From Larimichthys crocea (Eukaryota > Chordata > Actinopteri > Sciaenidae): a stretch of 64,000 nt of DNA. Under the pieces are notes generated by a model. The model was not told the DNA's origin, searched no databases, and saw only the letters and a program-made list of their open reading frames with translations. Where the stretch lies: positions 21,462,742-21,526,741 of the forward strand of contig NC_040017.1 of assembly GCF_000972845.2 (NCBI RefSeq), read 5' to 3'. Position numbers and translations under genes: made by a program. Shown piece after piece: positions 1 through 11,976 of the stretch (its first letter is position 1; every line of letters starts with the position of its first letter).

Positions 1-116
1 CACACGAGTCCTCGGTTCACATTTACACACACATCTCCTCCTGCAGTCTCTGACTAATGAGGCCTAGGGCTGGAGATGGTTCCATCAAGGAACTTCCCCC
101 TCTTTCTCTCTCTTTC

Positions 117-118
<2 letters not shown>

Positions 119-154
<36 letters not shown>
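119..154. repeat. (AC)n microsatellite
   Basis: About 18 uninterrupted AC units, flanked by CT-rich sequence. Confidence 0.97.
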
Positions 155-158
<4 letters not shown>

Positions 159-1237
159 TCTCACTCTCTCCCGTTCTTCTCTCAAACATGCACCTGATTG
201 ATAGCAGTGATTTGACTGAGAAAAGGGAAATGGGAAATTGAAAAATGGTGGAAGAAGATTGGAAACAACGCGCTGATTATAAACTCTGTGAGGAAACAAA
301 AGGCCTTCCCTCTGCCTTTTCTCTTAGCGCCGAGGTAGCAGGTGTGTGTCTGACAGGTGCCTGATTGAGGCACACAAAAGACATTACAACTGCAAACAAA
401 TGGACGTGTTTAGCGTCCTCGGATGCAGTTAACGTTTTGGGCTGATAGATGTGATTATGAGTATATGAGCAGAGGCAGCCGGAGAATGGGCACAGGTGTT
501 AGGGAGAGTGGAGCAGAAAAAAGAAAAAAAAAAGGAGCCGTGTTATTGTTGTGATGATAATAATCCATCTATACAATTAATGGTATGTCATCACCAAGGT
601 CATCAGCCTCGGGGGATGTATTTAATATGTCTCATATTGTAATAATAGAGCCTCTCTGTGCCGTGGACAGATACACAGGAGGCGTGAGACCACACAGATT
701 TATCATCATGGAAAAAAAAAAGTGTGAGTGTAAAAAAAAAAAAAAAACAAGAACAACAATCACTGTGTTCTAAATCCTCTGATTTACAAAATAACCTCAA
801 TTACCTCAATGCCATCGCCATTTATTTTGGTCTTTTTATGTTTAATGTTCTCATATTTCAGGATAAGACAGAAAAAAAAACAACAAAAAAACAATAGCAC
901 TTTTATGGAATAAGTGGAATAAATTACCGGCTACCTCTAACAGCTTTGTGTATTCCATAAATGAGGGAGCGTCTTGGCTGAGGCCCCGGTGGTTTAATAT
1001 TCTCTGAGAGCTTCCAGACAGTGAGTGGTGGTGCAGCAGCTGTCTCTTGACCCTGCCGGACCCCCACTTACCCCTATGACCACCTCTTTTTCACCGGGCA
1101 GGCTGTGGCGATGACAAGCCTGTCAGAAGCTTCTCCTAATGTCCTAATTACCCCTCATACACACACACACACACATTCACACAGATGTACGCATAGTCAT
1201 AGTGAGTAAGCAGATATGCTGTCTGACAGTCTAGGAA

Positions 1238-1262
1238 ACACACACACACACACACACACACA
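1238..1262. repeat. (CA)n microsatellite
   Basis: About 12 CA units. A second, shorter CA tract lies at about 1158-1174. Confidence 0.95.
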
Positions 1263-3391
1263 TATGCCTATTGCTTCTGTGTACACGTGGGTTTTCCTGC
1301 CAAGAGACTATACTATAGGTAAGGCATTACAGCGTCTCCAGAATAGCAAAAATCCCTCCCTCAAGACTCTTTGAGAGGCTTTGATTCGTATCGTTCTGCG
1401 TGCGTTTTGATCCGAGCAGAGCTGCGTGTTGAATCAGAGCTTCGGTTTCTCTCCTGTGGTAACAAACGCAGGCGCTCCTGCCGCAGCTTTCTTTTAAAAA
1501 GCTGAGACCGAGGGGCTGAAAAGAGGCTTCGCAGTGCCTGCTGCCTGTGAGGGAGAAGAAGAAGAAGAAGAAGAAGAAAAAGGATGAAGAAAAGAAACAC
1601 AAAAAGATGCAACGTCACCCGAAATAGACAAATCTGAATGGGATGTGATGTGTCACTTTGCCAGGGGTTAAGCTTTGCCTCGGCTTTAAGCGAGTATCTC
1701 TTTCTGCTGCACGGTTTTCGGGTGCAGAGCACGCTGCCGCTGCTGCACTTAAGTCCATGCTCAGTCAACCAGTCTTGTTAACATAACAGAGTGAATGATT
1801 GTGCCTGGTAGGAAAAAGGAAATCATTGTACCTCCCAGCGAATGCAGTTGCTTGGTGATTTATAGACCTCTGAAGTTGCCGCATTTGTCACAATCAGCAT
1901 GACTTAATAGTGTGTTACGATAATGCTCTTCCTGCCTCATATTATGTTGATATGAGACATCCTGCCTCGTAGACCAGTTTTGTTTCATGATGTCAAATTA
2001 CCTTTTTTGAGAGATGTGTCACCGTGATGTGCCTTTTTTTAATTTCGCCTTTTATTTTTGCATTTTGATGCCGTTTCCTTTGTGTGAAGAGAGAGCTGGG
2101 TGTCTGTCATGTGAGGCTGTGTGGAGCAGCAGTCTGGTATCTACAGTAGTCAGAAATGTGTTAGTGCTCCCTTTTCTTTCTTGACAAGACTGCAAGAGCC
2201 GAACACTACCTGAGTTGTCATTAAAGCGGCTGGCTGCTGTTCGCAGCGGAGACATTTTCATGTGTGTTGTGAGTGACAGGACCCAGTCACATACACCAAT
2301 GTGATTGCACACCTGTATTATTATTTTTTCAAAGACATTACTGATGTTTAATTCTTGCGTTTTGTTCATAGCAGCATCCCTGTATTGTTATTTATGTGCA
2401 ATTTGATATATCTGCATTTTATCTGCAAGCATTTCTAAAGGATTATCCCTTAATCTCTTCGAGTAAAAGCTTACTTCAGCTGCACGTGTCAACAACACAA
2501 ACATTCAGGCCACAGATTGGGCATTTACAAAGCATATCCCATTAACAGCGCGCAATTAACCTCCTCTGTGGGGATATTTGCGAAATCTCCTTTTTATTAC
2601 AGCTTATTGAGCAGGAACATGCTCTGCATCTCCTGTAAGCCTACATGATTAATATGTTTCAGTCGACTCTGGGGAGAATTAATCTGAGTATTCACTGTCG
2701 TGTTTTCAGGTGAACGTTTTCTGATATCTCACTGACAGGGTTTGGCTGGATTAAGCTGTACCTGACAGCTGATAATGAATGAAGCAGGTCAAGGCTGTAA
2801 AAAAAAAAATGCAGATAAATTACTGAGCACTATTCTTTTTTACAGTATCGCAGAAGAAGCCATTACAGGCAGCAGTGCCTCTCATCTGTTGCTGTAAAAG
2901 TCTCCACTGATAAGCCTGCAAGTTCATTTTGACTTTGTGCATTAGCAGTTTGAAGAAACAAACAGTCATTAGTTTTTTCCTGAGCTTTCAGTCGTATCAC
3001 AGAGTCTTCATTAGAGGGTGGAGTTTGCACAGTTGTCATGGAGATGGATCTGCCGACATGCAAGATCAGGAGATGCTATGATTTCATCCAGCGCTTTTAG
3101 GACTTCTCTTCATTGTTGGTTTTAAAGTCAAGCAATCCCAACTCAAGGGCTTTTTTTCCAGAGCTTTCAAATGCATGATGCTATCTTCATAGGCATATGG
3201 AGTAGGGCTGCACAGAATGATGATTTTTTACTATTGATTAATCTGAGTAAGGTCTATAAAGGTCAGAAAATGAAAAGTGGCAATTCTCCTGAACACAGTT
3301 GACATATAACAACTGCTTGTTTTGTCTCACAAACACTTATTTGGAGTTAGAGGTTAGAGTTTAGGTAAATCATTTAGTTCAGTTTGCTTAG

Positions 3392-3710
3392 TAAGAAGAT
3401 GAACTTTATTAATCCCTCGATGGGGAGAGTCTTTTTTTAGCTCAACATTACACATATAGGCCCAAATTACAACCACGCACACACAAAGGGCCTACAGACA
3501 TGCAAATGTGGAGAGATGGTGAAGTGAAGGGCAGCCACGTAGCAGCACCCTGGGAGCAGTTAGAGGTTTGGTGCTTTGCTCAAGGGCACCTTAAGCAGTG
3601 CCCAGGAGGTGAACTGGCTCCTTTCCAGCTACCAGTCCACGCTCAATACTGGGGTCTTGAACCAGCCACCCTCCGGTTCCCAAAGCCAATTCCCTACGGA
3701 CTGAGCCTGT
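3392..3710 (+). repeat. Teleost dispersed repeat (retroelement-tail-like)
   Basis: The stretch opens with an 'actttattaatccctcga' type segment. It continues through 'ttgctcaagggcacctt', 'cagtgcccaggaggtgaactgg' split by a few changes, and 'ctaccagtccacgctc', and ends at 'ccctacggactgagc'. I recognise this arrangement from many teleost genomes as a high-copy interspersed repeat, but I cannot name the family. The 77-codon frame inside it (3500-3733) is a by-product of the repeat and not a gene. Confidence 0.75.
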
Positions 3711-4413
3711 TGTTTTGGAGATTAATACACTGACATGGCACTGTGCGCTATGAACGTTCCGGTTGAAAATACTAGTAAGTGAACCTTGAGTTAGGATTGT
3801 TTTGTCAAATCTCCACATTCACATGCAAAGTAGAGCGTCCCTATATATCTGTAGGTGATATGCGCAGTAGTTAATGTGGATTTGAAAATGAATCTGCCTG
3901 ACAACAAAGACGTTCGGTAAGTTGTGAGGCTCCACAAGGACAGCTGAAACTCTTTGATGGGTTTTCTTTTGTGAAAATGCTGACCTCAAAAAAAAAAAAA
4001 GTCGCTCGTGTTTATTGGGTCCACTCCGCGGGAGCTCGCTTCTCCATCCGATTTCCTCATGGAGAAAAAGTTTGAAGTCCACCTCTGATCCTTCTAATTA
4101 AATGAAAACACAGTGGGCTACACACAGTAAGACAGCATCGCTCCACACACACACACTTATAAAGGTAACCAGTGTGGGTCTCTATGGGGGAACTACACAG
4201 AGTTCCAGCGTCTGACTCTGTTCTGTCCTCTTATGCAGTGCGATCACACACTAGGTTGACACGCAACACGCTGCAGATCATGAGCATAAATAAGCAAGGG
4301 AATGTTTTACCTGAAAGGAAGAACATTAATTCAAAGGCATCACACTAGTACTGAGAAGAAATGTTGCCTCATTAGTGTTACCCCACTGCTTTTACTGAGC
4401 GGCAGCCAGTGAA

Positions 4414-4433
4414 AGAGAGAGAGAGAGAGAGAG
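4414..4433. repeat. (GA)n microsatellite
   Basis: About 10 GA units inside cadm1 intron 1. Confidence 0.9.
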
Positions 4434-6503
4434 GCTATGTGCCACTCTTACCACACAGACATCCAGCCTCCTGAGATCTTAGTTTGCCTCAGTGACTAAA
4501 AAATAGTGCAGATGATTATGGATTTTTTCAGGGTTGAACATAGATACCTGAATACTAGAGCCCTTACATCTTATAGAAAACATAATGTAGTGCAAGAATA
4601 TGCCCTTTCAAATGTCAACAACGGGCGTGTTACCAGCAGGAGATGTAGCAAAGGAAAGCGGGAAACGTTCTGCTGAACATGCTGCTCGTCGCGTGGAACA
4701 GGAGGATGGGATTTCGGATGAAAAGGAGACGAGGTGAGGAGACAAGGACAGACATTATTTGGAGGACGGTCGGCCTGCCTGCTCTCATCCCGCGTGATTG
4801 ACAGATTGGTGCAACGGCTGCGCTCGCACGGATGCCATCACAGGCATTTTCCCCCAGAAATCTGTCTATCAGCACTGTCTAAGCAGAGCGACAGCCATGA
4901 CATCTAATCACAGTCGAGCTGGCACCTCATAACTTCTACCTAATGTGCTGCAGGTACAGAGGAGAGAAGGGGAGCACGGCAGACACACCACAACCGCTAT
5001 TTATAGCCCCTTCAGAGGCCACCAGCAGGAAGTGGATCATACTGAAGGGTTAGGGAAGGTGTCACCACACTATCTCACTGTTTAGATATAGGTCTCTGTT
5101 GACAAGATTAAACACTGAGATGCCCCGGTGTTATGGTGATACATTTTTCTGGGTTACACTCTTGACAAAGTAACATAAAACAAAGGCAGGTATACTACAC
5201 ATACAAGATGATAATGAGTCATTTACATAATGTTGCTACAACATTATAATTACCTGGCAAATTAAAGCAGCTCAAAAGCCTCATTATGGGCTGTCCTGAG
5301 GGCTGCTTGGACTGGGACACAATTCGGTGTGCTCATTCACGCTTGAGTTTGAGTCTGCCTATCAAGCTGTTTCACTCGCCGTCTCTTTTTGTTCAAATCA
5401 CTTTCAGCTCAGGCAGAATTGCCCCAGAAGCATCATTATGTTGAATTATCACATAATAAAGAAAGTTTTGACTGACATTTGTAAGTTTTTAAAGGCGCAG
5501 AGGCTTGAGATATTGTAACAGGCTCCTGGACAATGTTCCGAATTTGTTTCCCATCGTGCGTGATTTGTCACTCTCACTTCTTTGTCCCGGGGGAATTGCT
5601 GACACATTGAAAATGCACAAAGGAGTATAACAAGGACATGTGTCATACCTTACACCCTTATTACGCCAGCAATGACAAGTGAGACAAGCAGTCGCTTCAA
5701 CATACTCTGTGCTCTGCACTCAAGCTCACATTGCTCACAGCTGGAGTGAAGAAGCTTCCGAAGTCTATGTGTGAAACGTCAATATAATAAAAGATGGTGT
5801 GTGAAATATAAAAAATGCAGATCTGAATGTGAAGAGGAGGAGGCGGTGCATGTGTGTGAGCGTGGAAGAGGGAAAGGGTGGAGGAGGAGGAGGGGGGGGT
5901 ATGGGGTGGTTGTTTATGAATAGCAGACAATGAATGATGGAAGCTCTCCCGAGGGTGCAGGCCCTGAGCACTGCTGCGGGGACTTGGGAACACGCCAGTC
6001 TCCCATGCCCTGTGAGATGCCAGTTTGGGTGGGCACCGTTCCGAATGGGTGCTCTCCTCTCCAGGATACACTGCGGGTCCTAGGGGAGCGTCTCCAGGCA
6101 ATGGGGGCTGGCTGGAATCTCAATCAGGGACATGAAGAGAGAGGGGGGTGGAGTGTAGAAAACAAAGTCCACATATTCCCCCTGTTCCTCCATATTAATA
6201 TAACACATGGATGATGAGAGAAAATGGCTCATTATGTCGGGATCGGAGACACCTGTGGAAAAAAACAGAATGACTGGATTGTTAGAATGACTCATTATGA
6301 TGCCTTTTGTATTTCTCTTAATTGGTGGAAAATTACAGAAATGGCATATGGAGCTTGAATTTAATGAATTTCAACACCCCTATTTAGTAATTATGAATAT
6401 GTTTTTTTTACAAATGGAATATGGCTCTCTGCTTGCATCCTGTCTGCTCACAACCTGTCTGTTTTCTTCTCCTCTGCTCTCGTCCTCGCCTGCGCTGCAA
6501 CAG

Positions 6504-6524
6504 GAGCTGCTGAAACCGTGACAG
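6504..6524 (+). other. cadm1: Candidate 21-nt microexon of cadm1
   Basis: A long pyrimidine-rich tract (about 6430-6495) leads to 'tgcgctgcaacag', followed by 21 nt and then CAG|GTACTC. The 21 nt divide by three. Entered in phase 1, as exon 1 must end to fit exon 2, they read as two bases, then A-A-E-T-V-T, then one base left over. Joined to exon 2 this gives ...AAETVTV-EGQNL without a stop. UGC triplets just before the acceptor are a known feature of SRRM4-dependent neural microexons. The sequence shows splice signals, length and phase only. Use as an exon is inferred, and the donor is only moderate. Confidence 0.35.
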
Positions 6525-6844
6525 GTACTCTTTCTTTTTCCTACCTGCTGTTCATTTGGAAGTGCTTGCTTCTGTCTGTGCGTCTGTTGATTGGCTGTCC
6601 ATAGCAGTCTGTTCATCTGTGCATATTTACATGAATGGCTGGTTATGTTGGTATTATCTTTTCAGAAATAAGGAAGAGAGAGCCACTCACTCACAGTGCT
6701 GATCTACTCGTTTTTATTTTTGACTCTTGAATCAACACTTGGCCACATGTAAGAGCAGATTTCAATTTCTGTTCAGGCCACTTGGTTAGTCAGTTTTGAA
6801 TTAGTTTTTCTTTGCAGACTTTACTGACTTCCCATACTAGACCA

Positions 6845-7075
6845 GGGTAGAGCCACCTTTGCTGCTCTGTGAGGCTGTACTCAAGCACACCTGTGCTTTG
6901 AACATCAGTATCAGTAACATGCTGATATTTGCCAGGTATGATGGTCACCATTATGGTCACAGTTTAGATTAGCAGGCTAGCTCACTAACATTTGCAAATC
7001 CAGCTGGATGCTTGTACAAAGTTTCATGATCCAATAGTTGTTGCGATATTGGACCAAAGTGATGGAGCATTCCTG
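6845..7075 (-). repeat. Teleost dispersed repeat, family C (reverse copy)
   Basis: Contains 'ctgctctgtgaggctgtactcaa', 'aacatgctgatatttg' and 'tagcaggctagctcactaacattt'. This is the reverse complement of the pattern seen in forward orientation at 17200-17715 and 34530-34990. The copy is diverged and its boundaries are approximate. Confidence 0.6.
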
Positions 7076-7479
7076 GCATGGCTAAAAAACACACAATTAT
7101 TCAATCACAATCATTCACCACACAATTATTCAACATTTTTGGTCTGATCACGAGTTGTGAGTGTGAGGCTGTCTCTTCGTTTCTCTGAGCTGCAGCTCAC
7201 TAGAAGACGTGCGCTAACCCTTCACTTCTTTATGTTGTTTTCTTTCTTTCTAACATGGTGTTTAACTAACGGAAATTATTAGAAGTAACTCCCTGGTTGT
7301 AGCTGGTATTGCTAAAGCCACATCGCAAGTATCTATAATCAATGTTGTGCATGCTGAGGCCCAAATAAAACTTGTGATATCTGACTTTTAAATACTCCAC
7401 TTAAATGTTTCGGTTTCATTACACTGGGAATTTGTCAGATACTTTCCTCTGTACTTGACAAATGTGAGCTTTAAATATG

Positions 7480-8065
7480 CTGGAATGAACTGTAACTCAA
7501 GTATTGTATTCATTTGAGGTACTTGTACTTCTTTAATTGTACTACTTTATACTTTTAATCACAAATATTGTTCTCCACTACAATTGTCTGACAGCTTTAG
7601 TTACTAATTTTGTAATGTATCATTTTTGTCATGTTTGTGACAAACTGACTGATTAAGAATTTATTCATGGGTTACTACTTAAAACCTTCCTGGATGGATG
7701 TTTGACTGGAGTAAAGTTGACTTTTTAAAGATACATTGTTCTCACAGTAGAGTGACATCTTGAAGACCATACGCATTGTTGTAGATTAAACTACTCCACA
7801 ATATATAAATTAGTTCAAATCAGCTTGAACATCTACTGCAATACAATGCAATATACACATTAACGCAGCAGGAATATTAATCCAAAAACATCATATCTAA
7901 TAAAACGCCGTCAGGGACCATTTTATTGCATAATAATTGCTAGATTGTGCTGATAATGATTACACACTGTTACTTAATTAAGGCTTTTCTTTGTATTAGA
8001 ATATTTTATAGTACTTTTACTGAAATAAAGGATCGGAATACTTCTTCCTCTGCTGAAAACATGGT
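7480..8065 (+). repeat. Teleost dispersed repeat, family D
   Basis: Starts around 'tgaggtacttgtacttctt' and 'tactactttatacttttaatc', passes 'tctgacagctttagttact', and ends at 'gtacttttactgaaataaaggatc' and 'gaatacttcttcctctgctg'. This is a layout I know from a widespread teleost repeat. No coding potential is visible. It lies within cadm1 intron 1 and its edges are approximate. Confidence 0.65.
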
Positions 8066-10129
8066 AGTTTACCCAAAGAGTGTTCAAACTGTACTTCATA
8101 AATCAGATATAAGTCAGCATTAGGACTATTTGGCTCATGTTTATCCTGCTAGTTTGGTAGTAATATATTTAAAAATGTTGGTAATCTATAAATGAATCTG
8201 TAATAAGTTGTTAATTAATAGATTTTGATCCGGACCGGTGCAACCTTTTGTTAAAGGGTATTGAATAAGGCTTAAAACCTTTAAAGCTTCAGTAAAAGAA
8301 TCCTAAAGCCAGTTACGGTCTATAAACCTTCATATACAATGCCTCATTAGATAGCGGTACCCAATTATTACAGTGTATCGATCATTTCCTTTATATAGGA
8401 AAAATGATACCTTTCCATGTTGTACAGCCTTATTTTCAAGTCTTTTTGTAGCATCATTATACAAGTGGTTACACTGAGCTTTTCAGAGAGCTTGTCTTTG
8501 GTAGAAAGAAGAAAAAAGATGGTCAAATTAGGGGGTATGAAATTTTTTGAAACCTTCCCATGGAAAGGGTCTAGGAGAAATGGCACTGCGCTAATTATAC
8601 CCTTAGACAGAAGCCTTCTTACTTGTGAACATCCTTAAAACAGCATTTCATCATGAGGATCAGGGTTTAATGACTGAGGAGGATAAAGACACATGGCAGT
8701 GAAACGGCAGCATCAGAGAACGAGATGGAGAAACTTTTATTGTTAATGACTGTCTATAGTCCTGGTTGTTCCTTGAAAGGACACGACTGCTGCAGACAGC
8801 GGTGACTCAAGGGAGAGGAATTGGGGGCTGACTGTCCTGCTTTTTGCTACTCCTTTCATGTCTTTTGATGTGAAAACAAGAGAGGAAAGTTCAAAGAAAA
8901 GAACCAACTCGATTCAAAGGTGCCTGTCTCCGAACTTCTGCCAGAGGAGCCGGTTTGCTAATATTTCTTGATTTCGTCAACTTTTGTTCAAATTGGTCCT
9001 GGTAGGTGCTGTTTTGCATTTTGAGTACGGCTGATGAGCCGAGCCTCGGCGCCAGACACTTGATGCCAGATTGTACATCTCCTCAGAGAGCGCACAGACT
9101 TTTGAAGGTCTGTATTTCCCTCTGACTGTTTCATTCAGTATGTTGTGATGCAGGAACAGGAGGGCAGCCATGTGTAGAGATACAGGCACTTTACTCTTCC
9201 AGACAGCTGCTGGAATGAGTGTGAATTTATCAGCCAGTCATCTGTGCCATGCCTCTGCCCACTCCCCCTCCATCCCCACCCACCACCCAGAATTAATGAC
9301 TGCCTCTCCTCATTTGCACCCAATCATGACCAGGATGCTGAGGCAATTGAAAATGTTTACTCCAATTGCAAAAACCCTCCATGTTCCACAAAGTGGCCTG
9401 TTTTCACTTTGATGGGATTGCTAATCACAGCGACGTTATTTATGTGTGTTTTGAATTGGAGATGAGCCTAGGCCGGGATATTGGAGGGGGACCAACCTTG
9501 CTTGAGGCTGCTAAACCTTATGGAGAATTTATCTATTGCATTCCCTTTCTCTCAGTCCAACAGATTGGAAGCCGAATAACCTTGCTTTGAGGCTGCTCTA
9601 TGTTGCTGTTTTGACTGCCAAATATATTACTTTTACAGCGATGAAATAAAATAGACATCAAAACACTTCACATTGCTTTCGCCTCATCTGCTGCAGCACT
9701 TAGTTCATGTACGTCTGAGCCCCGGCACACTTGATGTCATTACAGACCTTCACGTTTCAGCTCTCCAGATGAAGATTATTTTGATTTGATACTCACGATT
9801 CTCACCAATCTTTCACTTTATTTATCTTTTTTTTTTTTCATATGGAAAGGAGGTAACATGACTCATTCACTAATTCATTGGTTCCCAGTTCCTAGTACGA
9901 GGCCATGTCACAACAGGACTGAAAGGAAATGATGTAAAAAAATTCATTAATGTTATATACCTTTTTATAAGGCCCATAACAACCCAAAATTACGATTCTG
10001 AGCCTCAAGATTTATGTCCAGTGACAATATTTTGTGCCATTGCAGGAAATATTGTGCCTTATATGGAGCAAGTGTGGAAGTAGTCGTGGATGTGCATGTT
10101 TTAACTTAACAAAGTGTTTCAGTTGCCCG

Positions 10130-10310
10130 AACGTTGGACATTTTAGGATCTCTTATGATCGACACCGCTCTCATATCGTACGGTAAATATGTATCTCTTG
10201 CAGAGCCAGGTGGTTAGATAAGCTTAGCACAAAGACTGGAAACAGATGGAAATAGATAGCCTGGCTCAAATCCACCCATCAGCACCTTTTAAAGGCAAAT
10301 TAATATTAAC
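10130..10310 (+). repeat. Teleost dispersed repeat, family E
   Basis: Shows 'acaccgctctcatatcgtacggtaaatatg' in broken form, then 'aagcttagcacaaagactgg', then 'agatagcctggctcaaatcc' and 'cagcacctttt'. The same order of motifs recurs at 42990-43300 and in foldback form at 27650-27985. Confidence 0.65.
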
Positions 10311-11829
10311 ATTTGATTTTTTTAGTTTGTACAAAAAGACAATGCACGCAGCTGCTTTTGCCTTTTAATAAGTTAGCTTTACCAGTTAGGTAAACCAAAC
10401 AGCACTTGTCTAACTCTGCAAGGAACCGCTCCATCTTCTGGTGAATAACGACTCATCCATACATTCATTCACTGTTGGTCTTTCTGCCCCTGGTGGCTGT
10501 TAAAGAGGTTAAACCAGAATCATAAACACGTTTTGCTGTAGTATTTAATTTGGTTCATGTCCTTAAATAAGATTACACCATTGCACATTTACAAGTAGTA
10601 AATATAAACTGCATTTAAAGCCAATTTTGGATTAACAATGGGTCCCAGCGTGTACGTTTTGGACATAATCTGTGTCTGTTTTTTTACCTATTACCTTCCT
10701 TTTGTCCTGAACCTGATCCCTGGCAGCAGAGTGGAATGAAATGGGTAGTTCATTGCATCAGACAGGTCTGAGGAGCTTTTTCTCCACAGGAGGTTAATTT
10801 CTTATTGCTTGCCGCATTCACAGAGTTCATTTTGAATCATGTTAGTTTGGCTGTCTATTCCCATTATCACTATCTGAAAATGCAGGTGTTTTTTTTTCTC
10901 CTCCACTTTGTAAATGTCAGAATGCAATAGAGGTGTCTGACAGCTCGGGCATGCAAATGTGCTTTTGATGTTTTCTTGGGGCTGTGGCTGAGAGTGTTGT
11001 TCCTCCACTGGTGTAAATCTGAGACATTAAAACGTATTCTCCATCCTCCTTATGCTTTTTTGGCTCCTGTCAGATAAATATAGCACAAGGTGTCTTTTGA
11101 TTCTCTTCCTCTTTGTCTTGGTAGACGGTGGAGAGGTGGGGAGGTGTGTGTGTCTGTGTAGAGGGGCAAAGCCAGGCTTTTTGTGTAAGGGGGGGGGTTT
11201 GATGTAAGGTGTAAGTTACAATGACAAGGTCCAGGGTCTGTCCGTGGCAACAATTCCAGTGTACAGAAAGTGACTCAGATGTTTACAGCACTTGTATTCC
11301 TAGAGATACAGAGCAGAACAGCTGAGCACACGGAGCACACATTGGTCACATGGAACCTCAGATGGAGGGCTCTGATAAAGCTCAACCATAAACAGCATCC
11401 AGCCCGGCTCATCTCTCTCTCTCTTTCTCTGTTTAACTCCCCCTCTCTTCATCCCCTCCGCCTGCCCATATCTACTCCTTGCCACTTTCTTACACTCTTT
11501 CTTTGTCTCTTTTTCTTCCTACCATCTCCTCTCTCCCTACCTTCGTGGGCAGCAGAGCTTACAGCCCATCTGGCACTGACTCACAGGGCCTACTGCGGGA
11601 GATCAATAGTGACAAACATTGCACATGGGTCTTATATTAAAAGGATTAAACCTGGCTGCAAACAGACAATCTACACAGTCTATTCACGTATCTTTGCGCT
11701 GCATTTGCTTACATGCAATCTCTGTTGTAAGAAGAGGAAATATTTGACAGGCTATAAATATCCAGGCGCCCATCTGAAATAAATTTTTTTCCATCTGTAT
11801 TATTTATTTAATTTGTCTGTGTTGTGAAG

Positions 11830-11976
11830 TTGAAGGTCAGAACCTGGCGACTGACAACGTGTCGGTGATCGAGGGGGAAATGGCTACCATCAGCTGCAGA
11901 GTGAAGAACAACGACGACTCCGTCATCCAGCTGCTCAACCCCAACAGGCAGACCATCTACTTCAAAGACGTCAGAC
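11830..11976 (+). CDS. cadm1: cadm1 exon 2: first half of Ig V-like domain
   Basis: Encodes 49 codons starting V-E-G-Q-N-L and including E-M-A-T-I-S-C, the B-strand cysteine of the first Ig domain, then [15 protein letters not shown], which closely matches CADM1 and not CADM2, 3 or 4. In the family this membrane-distal domain makes the homophilic and heterophilic trans contacts. An N-V-S glycosylation sequon is present. The incoming phase is 1; the donor is C|GTAAGC and the outgoing phase is 1. A second AG at 11834-11835 would remove two codons in frame, so the exact start could be 11836. Exon 1 is not in the window. Confidence 0.93.

Larger units (their letters stand above)
1..11829 (+). other. 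cadm1: cadm1 intron 1 (3' part)
   Basis: This is non-coding sequence upstream of the first Ig-coding exon. The 5' end of the intron and the signal-peptide exon lie outside the window. It holds (CA)n and (GA)n microsatellites, at least four dispersed repeats (near 3392-3710, 6845-7075, 7480-8065 and 10130-10310), a candidate 21-nt microexon at 6504-6524, and a CT-rich tract near 11405-11535 ahead of exon 2. Open frames here are short, low in complexity and match no family I know. Assignment as intron 1 rests on the human CADM1 layout, where a very long intron separates the signal-peptide exon from the first Ig exon. Confidence 0.8.

Noticed and set aside
3500..3733. 77-codon frame that might look like a small gene
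   Set aside because: Lies wholly inside a recognised teleost dispersed repeat.
9497..9605. Local partial duplication of 'accttgctt-gaggctgct' (about 9497 and 9579)
   Set aside because: Two short imperfect copies only; no array and no functional hint.
11270..11782. 170-codon plus-strand open frame just upstream of cadm1 exon 2
   Set aside because: Low-complexity Ser/Leu/Phe/Pro content from a CT-rich tract, no domain; best explained as the extended pyrimidine region before an acceptor.
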